A DNA stretch of 64,000 nucleotides from DATGMP01 sp035293565 (GTDB lineage: Bacteria > Pseudomonadota > Alphaproteobacteria > BOG-932 > Roseiterribacteraceae): NCBI GenBank assembly GCA_035293565.1, contig DATGMP010000106.1:33165-97164 (forward strand), written 5' to 3'. A program made the translations under genes and the position numbers. The notes beneath the pieces are model-generated. The model was not told the DNA's origin and made no database searches. It worked only from the letters and a program-made list of their open reading frames with translations. Position 1 is the stretch's first letter. Every line of letters begins with the position of its first letter. Of this stretch, positions 17,639 to 26,553 are shown piece after piece.

Positions 17639-19222
17639 TCAATTTCCTGACCGCAACCTGACGGCAATCGGAATGATGCCAATGATCGTTAACATTGTGA
17701 AGAAAAGAAGGTCGCCGGTGCGCGTATAGAGAGTGGGCGCGATCGCTTGCGGAAGCGCGGAATCGATGACTCCAACTGCACCCAGGCCAAGTTCGTGCAG
17801 CACCCGGCCATAGGGATCGATGACGCCCGAAACGCCGTCATTCGCAACGTTTACGAGCGGCAGCCCTTCCTCGATTGCGCGGGCCCGCATCATCGCAAAA
17901 TGCTGGTGCGGGCCCGCCGTCAGTCCGAACCATGCATCGTTTGTGATGTCGAGCAGCCATTGCGGGCGATGCTGCTCGTTTGCGACCTCATGCGGAAAGA
18001 TCACCTCATAGCAGATGAGGGGGCTGACGGATGGGAACCCTGGAAGCGGCAGCGTGACAAGGCCCGGCCCCGACCCGAAGGAATCGTCGCCGGCCGCGAT
18101 ACCCTGGAGCGGAATCCAACGCGACAGCGGCATATATTCGCCGAAGGGCACCAAGTGGTACTTGTCATAGGCCCCGACAATGCTTCCCGAGGAGTCGATC
18201 ACGGCCAAGCTGTTTCGCGCGGTGAGCTTGCCTGTTTCGTCCGACACGAACCGGATCGTGCCTGTGATGAGCAGCCCATCGGGCGGCAGGATCGCGCCCA
18301 GCGCCTTGGCAAGTTCAGGTGATTCATCGAGCTGGAAAGGTTCGGCTGCTTCGGACCAGATGATGATATTCGGGCGCTTCTCGGCGGGCCCCGTCGAGAG
18401 CTGGATCTGTCGGCGTATATTCTCGACGAAGGCCGACGCGACCGCCTTGTCGGATTGAGGGATGGAGGGCTGCACCAGACGCAGCCTCACGTCCGGCACA
18501 ATGGGGACGGGATCGGAAGGGAGGCGTACGGCGCCCCAGGCTGCCGCTGCGGCCAATATTGCCAGTCCGGCGACAGCGGCCCGCGCGGCCCGGTGTCGGC
18601 TGATGCAAGGGCTGCCCAGCGGCGCCGCGAGGGCCGGCGCCAGCAGCGCTAACAGCGTGACGCCGTAGATGCCGACCGCCGACGCTATCTGGCCGAGCCA
18701 GGCGAAGTCGGTCCAGGCATAGCCTGGGAGGTTCCAGGGAAAGCCCGTCAGCAAATGTCCGCGCAGCCATTCCGCGAGACTTAGCGCGACCGCGACCGCG
18801 ATCGCCCGGGCGACCGGCCGGTTGGCCGGAACCAACCAGGCGACTATTCCGGCGCCGCCCCAATAGATCGCGAGCCCCGCGGAGAGCCCGTTGCTGGCGA
18901 AAGGCACTAGCCACCAATATCGGGCGATATCCACGAACAGCGCGAAGGTGAGCCAGTAAAGCCCGACCGCCAGATAACCGAAGCCGAAGCACCAGCCGAT
19001 CCAAAAAGCACCGCGCCAAGTGCGGGCCCCGTCCAGCAGCCAGATGAACGCGGGTACCGCGATCCAGAGCGCCGGCAGAATGTCTGCCGGCGGAAGCGCC
19101 GCTGTCGCGAAGCCACCGGCGGCGATGGCGGTTACGGCTCTGCGCCAGCCCGCGAGATTGCGCAGCCACGCGGCCGGCCTCCAGCCGAATTCCGGCGACG
19201 AAGCTTGCGACAAGGAGGTCAC
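17639..19222 (-). CDS. lnt: apolipoprotein N-acyltransferase
   Basis: 527 residues. This inner-membrane enzyme adds the third acyl chain to lipoproteins. The N-terminal half carries about six hydrophobic helices (30-230). The C-terminal half is a nitrilase-type domain with the Glu291 (IIIWSEAAEP), Lys354 (AYDKYHLVPFGEY) and Cys404 (PLICYEVIFP) triad. The GTG at 19222 overlaps the corC stop (GTGA), so the genes are translationally coupled. Together with corC, ybeY and phoH it forms the standard envelope/RNA-processing block. Confidence 0.97.
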   Translation of the reverse strand: MTSLSQASSPEFGWRPAAWLRNLAGWRRAVTAIAAGGFATAALPPADILPALWIAVPAFIWLLDGARTWRGAFWIGWCFGFGYLAVGLYWLTFALFVDIARYWWLVPFASNGLSAGLAIYWGGAGIVAWLVPANRPVARAIAVAVALSLAEWLRGHLLTGFPWNLPGYAWTDFAWLGQIASAVGIYGVTLLALLAPALAAPLGSPCISRHRAARAAVAGLAILAAAAAWGAVRLPSDPVPIVPDVRLRLVQPSIPQSDKAVASAFVENIRRQIQLSTGPAEKRPNIIIWSEAAEPFQLDESPELAKALGAILPPDGLLITGTIRFVSDETGKLTARNSLAVIDSSGSIVGAYDKYHLVPFGEYMPLSRWIPLQGIAAGDDSFGSGPGLVTLPLPGFPSVSPLICYEVIFPHEVANEQHRPQWLLDITNDAWFGLTAGPHQHFAMMRARAIEEGLPLVNVANDGVSGVIDPYGRVLHELGLGAVGVIDSALPQAIAPTLYTRTGDLLFFTMLTIIGIIPIAVRLRSGN

Positions 19223-20040
19223 TTCGCAGGCGGCGGGGGATTTCTCACGCGGACACGTTTGATCCGCCGCGGATCGGCTTCGACGATCTCGAATTCGAGC
19301 CCTGATGGATGCGTGAGCAGCTCGCCGCGGCTGGGCACCCTGCCGGCGAGCGAGAAGACGAGCCCGCCCAGCGTGTCCACCTCGTCGCGCTCGTCCTGGT
19401 CCAAGACCGAGCCGACACGCGCCTCGAATGCCTCGATCGGAACACGTGCATCGGCAAGCAGCGACCCATCGGGCTTCTCGATCATCTCGGCCCGGACTTC
19501 GCGGTCGTGCTCGTCTGTGATCTCTCCGACGATGCCTTCGATCAAATCCTCGATCGTGATCAGCCCGTCGATGCCGCCGAACTCGTCGACCACGAGCGCC
19601 ATGTGCTGGCGGGTCTTGCGCATCTCGAGCAGCAGGTCGAGCACGTGCATCGAGGGCGCCACGATCGACACTGGCCGCACCAGATCGGGAACCGTGAAAT
19701 CTTTATGCTCGGCGATCGCCGCGATGATGTCCTTGATGTGGACCAGGCCGGTCACGTCATCGAGCGTTTCGCGGTAGACCGGAAAACGGCTGTGCGGGTG
19801 CGCGGCTAGGATATGCATGAGCGCGTCACGGTCGATCGACGCGTCGACCGCGACGATATCGGCCCTGGGTATCATCAGGTCGGAAACCGGCTGGTCGCGG
19901 ATCTCGAGGATGTTGGAGATCAGGGTCCTCTCATGCGACTGCTCGGCCGTCGGCGGCGCGTCGGGATCTTCGGCCAGAGGCGGCAGCGCCTCGGGACGGC
20001 TAGGACCCGCTCCACGGAAAAGGCTTCTCAGATTGGCCAT
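19219..20040 (-). CDS. CBS-domain protein, CorC/HlyC family
   Basis: 273 residues and soluble, without the DUF21 membrane domain of long homologues. It has two CBS domains (about 70-190; SRFPVYRETLDDVTGLVHIKD and ALVVDEFGGIDGLITIEDL) and a C-terminal CorC_HlyC domain (about 200-270). Homologues are called hemolysin or TlyC; the E. coli relative YbeX/CorC is linked to ribosome processing and to Mg/Co efflux. The ATG overlaps the ybeY stop by one base. It sits in the phoH-ybeY-corC-lnt order. Confidence 0.93.
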   Translation of the reverse strand: MANLRSLFRGAGPSRPEALPPLAEDPDAPPTAEQSHERTLISNILEIRDQPVSDLMIPRADIVAVDASIDRDALMHILAAHPHSRFPVYRETLDDVTGLVHIKDIIAAIAEHKDFTVPDLVRPVSIVAPSMHVLDLLLEMRKTRQHMALVVDEFGGIDGLITIEDLIEGIVGEITDEHDREVRAEMIEKPDGSLLADARVPIEAFEARVGSVLDQDERDEVDTLGGLVFSLAGRVPSRGELLTHPSGLEFEIVEADPRRIKRVRVRNPPPPAK

Positions 20041-20552
20041 CAGACCGGCCCTCCGGCCTGGCGCTCGGCGTAGGGATCGGGAATGCCGAGGCGGCCGAGA
20101 AGCGCGATCTCGGCCTGTTCCATCAGCGCGGCCTCGGCCTCGCCCTCATGATCATGGCCGGTGAGGTGCAGGGCTGCGTGAATCGCGAGATGGGCGACGT
20201 GATGTCCGAGCGGTTTGCCCTCCGCCTCGGCCTCGCCGAGGACCGTATCGAACCCCATGACGATGTCGCCGATCAGCCAGGGCAACGCCGGATCGCCGGT
20301 CTGATCGGGAGCGCCCAACGGAAAGGACAGGACGTTGGTGGGCTTGTCGCGGCCGCGCCAGTCGCGATTGAGCCCCTGGATGGTACCGTCATCGACCAGC
20401 CGGACACCGACCTCGATAGGCCTCCCGTCGGACCGGGTCCTCTCCAGCGCCAACCCGATCGATCGCCCAAGGATACGCTCGACGTCCGGCAATGCTTCCT
20501 GCCACCGCGCGTCCTCGACCTCGACGATCAGTCGTAGATCGGTCGCGCTCAC
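20040..20552 (-). CDS. ybeY: endoribonuclease YbeY
   Basis: 170 residues. A zinc-dependent RNase needed for 16S rRNA 3'-end maturation and 70S quality control. The metal site is HAALHLTGHDHE, the family H-X3-H-X5-H pattern, preceded by the HLAIH segment. LSFPLG and the GDIVMG strand are also typical. The GTG at 20552 overlaps the phoH stop (GTGA). It is followed directly by corC. Confidence 0.96.
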   Translation of the reverse strand: MSATDLRLIVEVEDARWQEALPDVERILGRSIGLALERTRSDGRPIEVGVRLVDDGTIQGLNRDWRGRDKPTNVLSFPLGAPDQTGDPALPWLIGDIVMGFDTVLGEAEAEGKPLGHHVAHLAIHAALHLTGHDHEGEAEAALMEQAEIALLGRLGIPDPYAERQAGGPV

Positions 20553-21547
20553 CTTCTGCCTCCGTCGGTGGTCTTCCTGGGCTGTTTCGCCTTCCCTGCC
20601 TCGGCATAGGCGCGGATGATGCGGGCCACAACGGGCAGTCGGACGACATCGTGATCGTTGAATCGAACGATCTCGATCCCCTCGACGCCATCGAGTGTTT
20701 CGATCGCGTCCACCAGCCCCGACTTGACGCCGGCGGGCAGATCGATCTGCCCGATATCGCCGGTGACGACCATCCGGCTTCCCTCGCCGAGGCGCGTCAG
20801 CGCCATCTTCATCTGGACTGTCGTGGTGTTCTGCGCCTCGTCCAGGATGACGAAAGCATGGGACAGTGTTCGACCGCGCATGAAGGCGAGGGGCGCGATC
20901 TCGATCTCGCCGAGACCGATCCTGCGCTCGACCTGCTCGGCCGGCAGAAGATCGTTCAGCGCGTCATAAATGGGCCGGAGATAGGGATCGATCTTTTCGC
21001 GGAGATCGCCCGGCAGAAAGCCCAGCCGCTCGCCGGCTTCGACCGCCGGCCGGGAGATGATGATCCGGTCGATCCTTCCGCTCTGTAGAGAGGCGACGGC
21101 CTGAGCGACGGCCAGATAAGTCTTGCCGGTGCCCGCAGGCCCGACGGCCAGCACGAGCTCCGACCGCTCCATCGCTTGAAAGTACCGGATCTGGTTCTGG
21201 CCGCGGGCGGCGACAGCGCGCCGCCGGGTACGGATGACCGGAACGTCCGCGCGACTATCGTCGGTTAAGTCCGGCGAATTTGCGAGACGCATGGCGGCGT
21301 CGATTTCGGCGGGCCCGATCGGGACATCCGCCGAAGCGCGTTGCCAGAGTGAAGCCAACAGCTTGCGCGTCGATTCGACTGAGGATTTAGGGCCCGAGAT
21401 GTCGAGGACATTGCCCATGGCCGTCAATCGGACGCCCATCTGCCGTTCGAGCCGTATCAGATTGGCATTGTGCTCGCCATAAAGCAGCGGCAAGCGGCGA
21501 TTGTCGTCGAAAGTAATCTGGATCTTGCGATCCGGAACCGCGCTCAA
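20549..21547 (-). CDS. phoH: PhoH family ATPase
   Basis: 332 residues. A P-loop ATPase related to RNA helicase cores and commonly linked to RNA metabolism with YbeY. The Walker A is GPAGTGKTYLAVAQA, the Walker B region is HAFVILDEAQNTT, and a preceding KH-like N-terminus runs to about residue 100. The start is a TTG at 21547 with GGAGG 4 nt upstream; the TTG overlaps the miaB stop (TTGA). There is no in-frame ATG before the conserved N-terminus. Confidence 0.95.
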   Translation of the reverse strand: MSAVPDRKIQITFDDNRRLPLLYGEHNANLIRLERQMGVRLTAMGNVLDISGPKSSVESTRKLLASLWQRASADVPIGPAEIDAAMRLANSPDLTDDSRADVPVIRTRRRAVAARGQNQIRYFQAMERSELVLAVGPAGTGKTYLAVAQAVASLQSGRIDRIIISRPAVEAGERLGFLPGDLREKIDPYLRPIYDALNDLLPAEQVERRIGLGEIEIAPLAFMRGRTLSHAFVILDEAQNTTTVQMKMALTRLGEGSRMVVTGDIGQIDLPAGVKSGLVDAIETLDGVEGIEIVRFNDHDVVRLPVVARIIRAYAEAGKAKQPRKTTDGGRR

Positions 21548-22944
21548 GCGACCTCCAGCCTTTGGTCGTCCTTCTCCGGGGCCACGCGTCCGCCGAGGCT
21601 GAGCGCTCGCGCGGTCTCGATATGCACGGGAACGATCCGCCCGATGAAATGGGCGGGCGCCTTCACGTGAACAGCTTGCATATGGGGGCTACGGCCTTGT
21701 AGTTGACCCGGCCGCCGGCCCGGCCGGTCGAGCAGCACCGGGAGGGTCTTGCCCAAGCTTGCCTCGTTGAACCGCTCCTGTCCCCGGATCAGCGCTTCCT
21801 GCAGAATCGCCAGTCGATTCGATTTGACCGCCTCGGATACTTGCGCCGCCACGTTGGCCGCGGGCGTGCCGGGGCGGCGGCTGTATTTGAAGGAGTAGGC
21901 ATGGGCAAAGCCGATGCTTTCGACCAGATCGACGGTCGCGCGGAAATCCCTGTCGCTCTCGCCCGGGAAGCCGACGATGAAGTCGCTCGAGAGCGCTATG
22001 TCCGGACGAGCCTCGCGCAGGCGCTCGACGACGGCCTTGTATCTGGCGATGTCGTGTTTTCGGTTCATCAAAGCCAGGATTCGGTCGGAGCCGCTCTGCA
22101 CCGGCAGGTGGATAAACGGCATCAAGGCCGGCACATCTCGGTGCGCGGCGATGAGCTCATCGTCCATGTCGCCAGGATGGGACGTCGTGTAGCGAATCCG
22201 CGCGACGCCATCGAGTTCGGCCACCGCCCGGATCAGCCGTCCCAGACTCCATGTCCGCCCATCCGTCCCATCGCCGTGATAGGCGTTGACATTCTGGCCG
22301 AGGAGCGTGATCTCGCGGGCCCCGCCGGCTGCGAGACGGCGGGCCTCATCCAACACGTCGGCGGCGGGCCGGGAATATTCGGCGCCCCGGGTGTAGGGAA
22401 CGACGCAGAAGCTGCAGAACTTGTCGCAACCCTCCTGGATCGCGAGGAAGGCTGACACGCCACGCGGAGAGATCTCGGCGGGCAGATGGTCGAATTTGGG
22501 CTCCGCGGGAAAGTCGGTGAGCACGATCGCTTCGCCGCCCGCCCGGGCGGCGCGCGCGATTAGCTCAGGTAGCGATTGATAGCTTTGCGGCCCCACCACG
22601 AGGTCGACGTAGCGTGCGCGCTCGGCGATCACCGGGCCTTCCGCCTGGGCGACGCATCCGGCCACAGCCAGGATCATTCGGCCGCCGGCCTCTTCCTTAG
22701 CGCGCTTGAGGGCGCGCAGCCGGCCGAGCTCTGAAAAGAGCTTCTCGGTCGCCTTTTCGCGGATATGGCAGGTATTGAGGATCACCATGTCGGCGCCGTC
22801 TGGGGCTTCGACCGGGCGATAGCCGAGCGGGGCCAGAACGTCGAGCATGCGTTGGCTGTCATAGACGTTCATCTGACAGCCCCAGGTTTGCACATGCACG
22901 GTCTTCGGGGCGGGCACGCGGGCGAAATCAGGCGGCGACTTCAA
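21544..22944 (-). CDS. miaB: tRNA-2-methylthio-N6-dimethylallyladenosine synthase
   Basis: About 466 residues. A radical-SAM methylthiotransferase acting on i6A37 of tRNAs. The N-terminal UPF0004 domain starts VQTWGCQMNVYDS. The radical-SAM cluster motif is CDKFCSFCVVPYTRG. The C-terminal TRAM domain ends near residue 455. TTG 22944 lies inside the end of the olsA-like gene; GTG 22917 is the alternative. An extension upstream in the same frame overlaps the acyltransferase and has no homology. It is the first of the fully overlapping miaB-phoH-ybeY-corC-lnt set. Confidence 0.95.
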   Translation of the reverse strand: MKSPPDFARVPAPKTVHVQTWGCQMNVYDSQRMLDVLAPLGYRPVEAPDGADMVILNTCHIREKATEKLFSELGRLRALKRAKEEAGGRMILAVAGCVAQAEGPVIAERARYVDLVVGPQSYQSLPELIARAARAGGEAIVLTDFPAEPKFDHLPAEISPRGVSAFLAIQEGCDKFCSFCVVPYTRGAEYSRPAADVLDEARRLAAGGAREITLLGQNVNAYHGDGTDGRTWSLGRLIRAVAELDGVARIRYTTSHPGDMDDELIAAHRDVPALMPFIHLPVQSGSDRILALMNRKHDIARYKAVVERLREARPDIALSSDFIVGFPGESDRDFRATVDLVESIGFAHAYSFKYSRRPGTPAANVAAQVSEAVKSNRLAILQEALIRGQERFNEASLGKTLPVLLDRPGRRPGQLQGRSPHMQAVHVKAPAHFIGRIVPVHIETARALSLGGRVAPEKDDQRLEVA

Positions 22945-23773
22945 TCTCCTCCCCCTCGACCCCTTCTGTATCGTCCGAAAGGTCCAGCGGCTCCTCATCA
23001 CGCCCGCAGATGGCGCGGGCGAATCCCGCGAGAACCGCCTTGTGGCATCGCTCGGCCAGCGACTTGCGCGGAATCCCGCTCGCCGCAAAGGCCGGATGAA
23101 ACTCGACCGATACGGTCAGCCGCCCGGTGCAGAGCGCCGCCCAGGCGTGGCTCATGAGCGGCATATCGCCGAACCAGGAATAGATCGGACGCAAGGACCG
23201 ACCGAGCGGTATGCCGTCCAGGTGGGTTGGTACGATCGTGATCGGCTGGATGGTGAGCGGCCGCTCGGGCGAAGCCTGCTCGGCGACTGAGAAGAGGGCC
23301 GATTTGAACGGCAGGATGCGGTTGCCGTCCGACGTGGTCCCCTCGGCGAACAACACCAGGCTGTCGCCGTCGGCAAGCCGCCGTGATACCTCGTTCGCAT
23401 GGCTCGTCACGTTGCCGGGCCTACGATCGACGAAGACGCTGCGCTGCAGCTTGGCCAGCCGTCCGAAGAACGGCCAACGGCTCATTTCGGACTTGGCGAT
23501 GAAGGAAACCTCGAGAAGCGAGGCCAACACCGTGATGTCGAAATAAGAACTGTGATTGGCGACGAACAAGGTCGGATGGGCGGCAGACGGCGTTCCGTGA
23601 GTTACGATATCGAGACCCAGAAGCCTGGTCGCCCAATGGTGGTAGAATCGCGGGAAGCGGCGCTTGGCTCCGCCTGCAAACATAAGCAGGATCGCCTGAA
23701 CCGGCATCATCGCGAAGGTGAAGATGAGGAACGGAACGACGCGGATAAATCCAAGCAGACGCGAGCCGTTCAT
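22928..23773 (-). CDS. 1-acyl-glycerol-3-phosphate / lyso-ornithine lipid acyltransferase (PlsC family)
   Basis: 281 residues. An N-terminal hydrophobic segment (about 8-32) is followed by the acyltransferase motifs: NHSSYFD (block I, H-X4-D), FVDRR, the block III FAEGTTSDGNRILPFK and the block IV VPTHLDG. The gene overlaps the upstream GNAT acyltransferase (ATGA). That pairing matches OlsB then OlsA, which together make ornithine lipids, so OlsA is the likely role. A general PlsC or hemolysin-type acyltransferase cannot be excluded. Confidence 0.85.
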   Translation of the reverse strand: MNGSRLLGFIRVVPFLIFTFAMMPVQAILLMFAGGAKRRFPRFYHHWATRLLGLDIVTHGTPSAAHPTLFVANHSSYFDITVLASLLEVSFIAKSEMSRWPFFGRLAKLQRSVFVDRRPGNVTSHANEVSRRLADGDSLVLFAEGTTSDGNRILPFKSALFSVAEQASPERPLTIQPITIVPTHLDGIPLGRSLRPIYSWFGDMPLMSHAWAALCTGRLTVSVEFHPAFAASGIPRKSLAERCHKAVLAGFARAICGRDEEPLDLSDDTEGVEGEEIEVAA

Positions 23774-24600
23774 TCGTCCAGACCGGTTGCCGACGGTACC
23801 TCGCGCGCCATCGGCTGATAGTGCCGGGCATATTTGTCGGTGATGAGATCGGTTTTAACGATCACGCACACATCCGTCGTCTGAAACTGATGGTCGATCA
23901 CCGCGCCGTCGCCGATGAAGCCGCCGAGCCGCAGATAGGCCTTGAGCAGCGGCGATACTTCGAAAAGGACCAGGGCGGGATCGATCTCCTCGGTGGCGAC
24001 GCGACGCATATCGATATAACGCTCAGGCCTGGCGACTGCTCTCAGCGCAGGCGGAGCGAGATAGTAGTGATAGAGGTAAGACAGAGGCAGCGCGAGCTTT
24101 TCGGGATCGGTGCCGGGGAGACTGGCGCAGCCGAACATGATTTCGATGTTGTAGCGCGCCGCGTATCCGGCGATGCCGCGGAAAAGCAGACTGATCGCCC
24201 TGCCACGATAGGCAGACGCCACGCAGGCCCGCCCGAGCTCGAGCACCTCGCCCGGATAATCGATGATTCGCGCAATGTCGAACTCACTCGCGGAATAGAA
24301 GCTCCCGCGGCGAGCCGCCATCTCGCGCCGGATCAGCCGATAGGTGCCGACCACCCAGTCCTCCTCCGGCCGGTTGTGATCGATCACCAGCAAATGGTCG
24401 CAAACGGTGTCGAATTCGTCGAAGTCGCGATTCGCGGCTTCCATCGCAGGGGTCGGGTGAGCGGCCATCTCTCGATAGAACACGTCATATCTGAGGCGTT
24501 GCGCCGCCTCGATCTCAGCCAAAGTCTGGGCGAGCCGCACTTCCAGGCTCCCGGACCGAATCGAGCCTAGGCGGCCTAAGTCGGCGCTAACGTGCGACAT
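23770..24600 (-). CDS. GNAT-type N-acyltransferase, OlsB-like (ornithine lipid synthesis)
   Basis: 276 residues from ATG 24600. It has the hemolysin-like/OlsB acyltransferase architecture: LRYDVFYREM near 36-45, WVVGTYRLIRREMA near 81-94, the ELGRACVASAYRGRAISLLFRGIA loop near 120-143 and LFGCASLPGTDP-like sequence in the middle. OlsB adds a 3-hydroxyacyl chain from ACP to ornithine, and the next gene is the OlsA-like second acyltransferase, joined by an ATGA overlap. The product is probably phosphate-free membrane lipid. The assignment rests on the family and the pairing. Confidence 0.8.
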   Translation of the reverse strand: MSHVSADLGRLGSIRSGSLEVRLAQTLAEIEAAQRLRYDVFYREMAAHPTPAMEAANRDFDEFDTVCDHLLVIDHNRPEEDWVVGTYRLIRREMAARRGSFYSASEFDIARIIDYPGEVLELGRACVASAYRGRAISLLFRGIAGYAARYNIEIMFGCASLPGTDPEKLALPLSYLYHYYLAPPALRAVARPERYIDMRRVATEEIDPALVLFEVSPLLKAYLRLGGFIGDGAVIDHQFQTTDVCVIVKTDLITDKYARHYQPMAREVPSATGLDE

Positions 24601-24779
24601 TGTCCGGCTGCGCTCCGTCGAAACGAGGAAGTAGGACGGCCGCACACGTCCAAGCCGCGCGCGGCGAGGTGCAATTCTCGATCGTTGGCATGGTCATCCG
24701 TCCGGCCAACATACATCCCGACGTGCGCCGTTTCCAGTTTTCGCGATCGGGCGGCCGCCGGCCCGGTCTGGACGGCGCG

Positions 24780-25187
24780 TCAGCTCGAAGGCCTGGCGCG
24801 GGTTCCGAGCCCGATCTCCTTGGCCAGCGCGCTGCGCTGACGGGCATAGTTGGGCGCCACCATCGGGTAGTCGATCGGGAGGTCCCAACGTTTCCGGTAC
24901 TCCTCGGGGCTGAGGCCATGCGCGGTCTTTAGATACCGCTTCAGCATCTTCAGCTTCTTGCCGTCCTCGAGGCAGACCAGATAATCCGGCTGCACCGACT
25001 TCTTGATCGCAACGGCGGGCTGCGGCCGTGCCGCCACCGCGGTCGGTTCGGCGGCGTTGGAGAGCGTCTTGTACACCTGCTCCAGCAGGTTGGGCAGCTC
25101 GGCGATCGGAATATGATTGTTGGACACATGAGCCGCGACGATGTCCGTCGTCAGCGCCAGAAGGCCGTGGTCGGCAGCGCGCGTCAT
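24780..25187 (-). CDS. mucR: MucR/Ros family transcriptional regulator
   Basis: 135 residues. The N-terminal helical oligomerisation part (1-50) is followed by the Ros/MucR region CLEDGKKLKMLKRYLKTAHG and EEYRKRWDLPIDYPMVAPNYA. In the usual Ros finger the metal ligands are Cys, Cys/Asp and two His; here the second position is Asp, the first His is replaced by Tyr (KRYL) and the remaining His is shifted by one, so metal binding is doubtful. MucR proteins bind AT-rich DNA and silence many genes in alphaproteobacteria. Monocistronic; 134-bp and 182-bp flanks. Confidence 0.93.
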   Translation of the reverse strand: MTRAADHGLLALTTDIVAAHVSNNHIPIAELPNLLEQVYKTLSNAAEPTAVAARPQPAVAIKKSVQPDYLVCLEDGKKLKMLKRYLKTAHGLSPEEYRKRWDLPIDYPMVAPNYARQRSALAKEIGLGTRARPSS

Positions 25188-25369
25188 CGCAATTCGCCCC
25201 TATTGGTTCGTCGCGACGGAATATAGTCGCGGGGCGGTATGAGGTAAATCGAAAACCGGCAATAATTTTCTATGCTGTCCCGGTCATGATTTGAGCAGCG
25301 AAAGAAACGTTAGAGCATATGAGGAATCGCATTCTGATCAAGCAAGATCGTAGCATGACGGCCTCTAAA

Positions 25370-26530
25370 TCAAGGCGTCGGTTCGGCAACGAGCCGAAGC
25401 TCAGCCGAAGCGAGATTATCAAGGGCGAGGATTTCCGCGTCGACGGTCCCAGATTGCGTGCGGTAATAGCCGGATCGGCGTCCGCATGGCGCGAACCCGA
25501 AGGCACGATAGAGGGCGATAGCGGGTTGGTTATCGACCGCGACCTCGAGCACCATGCGCCCTGCTCCCCGGCTGGCCGAGGCTGCGAGAAGCTCAGTCAA
25601 CAAGAATCGGCCGACACCCTGCCGGCGATGTTCCGGCGACACCGCGATCGTCAGGAGCTCCGCTTCCGCTGCGACGATGCGCCAGAGGGCGAGGCCCACC
25701 GGCTCGCCGGTCCTGGCGTCGGTTGCCAGGCAACCTTCGGTGCCGGAGATTGCGAGAAGCTCGGCGAAAGCTTCGGCCGCCCAGCTTTCGGGCAGACCGG
25801 ACGTCGCATGCAAGGCGGCAGCGACCTCGCTCATCGCGGGCGTCAACGGAACTCCGGCGAACCGACCGCGAGCGGCGCGTGCGGCAATCGGGATTGCGTC
25901 GGGCGCGCGCAGATAGAATGGCCGCGGCGGCGCGTGGTCAATCGGCCGTTTGGCGGCAAGTCGCGCCAACGTCCTTGGCGAGGGCGCGAAGCCGTGGACG
26001 CTGAGGTCGACGGCGCCGGGCAGGGCGGCAATGATCTTTCCCGCCGCATCGCCGGCGACGGCGATCGGTCCGGGGCCTAGCCAGCCGGGCACAGCCTCGG
26101 GAGCCAGCATAATCGGTGCACCGATCGGCTCGCCGCCCGCGTCGAATGGCTGGAGGAAGCACTCGGCGCGGCGCGATTCGACGGCGACCAGAAGCCTCGG
26201 TCCCGGTATGCCCAGTTGCACTGCCTCGGAGGCTACGACGGCAAAGACATCGATGCCGATGACGGGCTTGCCGGTGCCGAGCGCGAGCCCGCGCGCCGCC
26301 GCCAGCGCAACGCGGATGCCGGTGAAGGACCCAGGGCCGGTGGTCACCGCGAAGCGATCAAAATCAGAGAAGGCAAGCCCTGCTTCGGCGGTGATGTCCT
26401 GAAGCAGCGGCATCAGCAGCTGGGCGTGACCGCGCTCGGATCGGATGTGTCTTTCGGCGACAGTCTCCGACCCGACGCGCACAGCCGCGGCGCATTGCGC
26501 CCCGGCGCAGTCGAAAGCCAGAATTCGCAT
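25370..26530 (-). CDS. TsaB-RimI fusion protein
   Basis: A 386-residue protein in one uninterrupted frame. Residues 1 to about 215 are TsaB (start MRILAFDCAG, motif GPGSFTGIRVALAAARGLALG), the partner of TsaD in t6A37 tRNA synthesis. Residues about 235-375 are a GNAT domain with the acetyl-CoA loop VSPEHRRQGVGRFLL and YRAFGFAPCGRRSGYY, typical of RimI, the N-alpha-acetyltransferase of ribosomal protein S18. The two genes are usually adjacent and separate in alphaproteobacteria. The joining region is Pro/Ala-rich. Confidence 0.92.
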   Translation of the reverse strand: MRILAFDCAGAQCAAAVRVGSETVAERHIRSERGHAQLLMPLLQDITAEAGLAFSDFDRFAVTTGPGSFTGIRVALAAARGLALGTGKPVIGIDVFAVVASEAVQLGIPGPRLLVAVESRRAECFLQPFDAGGEPIGAPIMLAPEAVPGWLGPGPIAVAGDAAGKIIAALPGAVDLSVHGFAPSPRTLARLAAKRPIDHAPPRPFYLRAPDAIPIAARAARGRFAGVPLTPAMSEVAAALHATSGLPESWAAEAFAELLAISGTEGCLATDARTGEPVGLALWRIVAAEAELLTIAVSPEHRRQGVGRFLLTELLAASASRGAGRMVLEVAVDNQPAIALYRAFGFAPCGRRSGYYRTQSGTVDAEILALDNLASAELRLVAEPTP

Positions 26531-26553
26531 CGTGTCGGGCAGAGGCGTGACGG

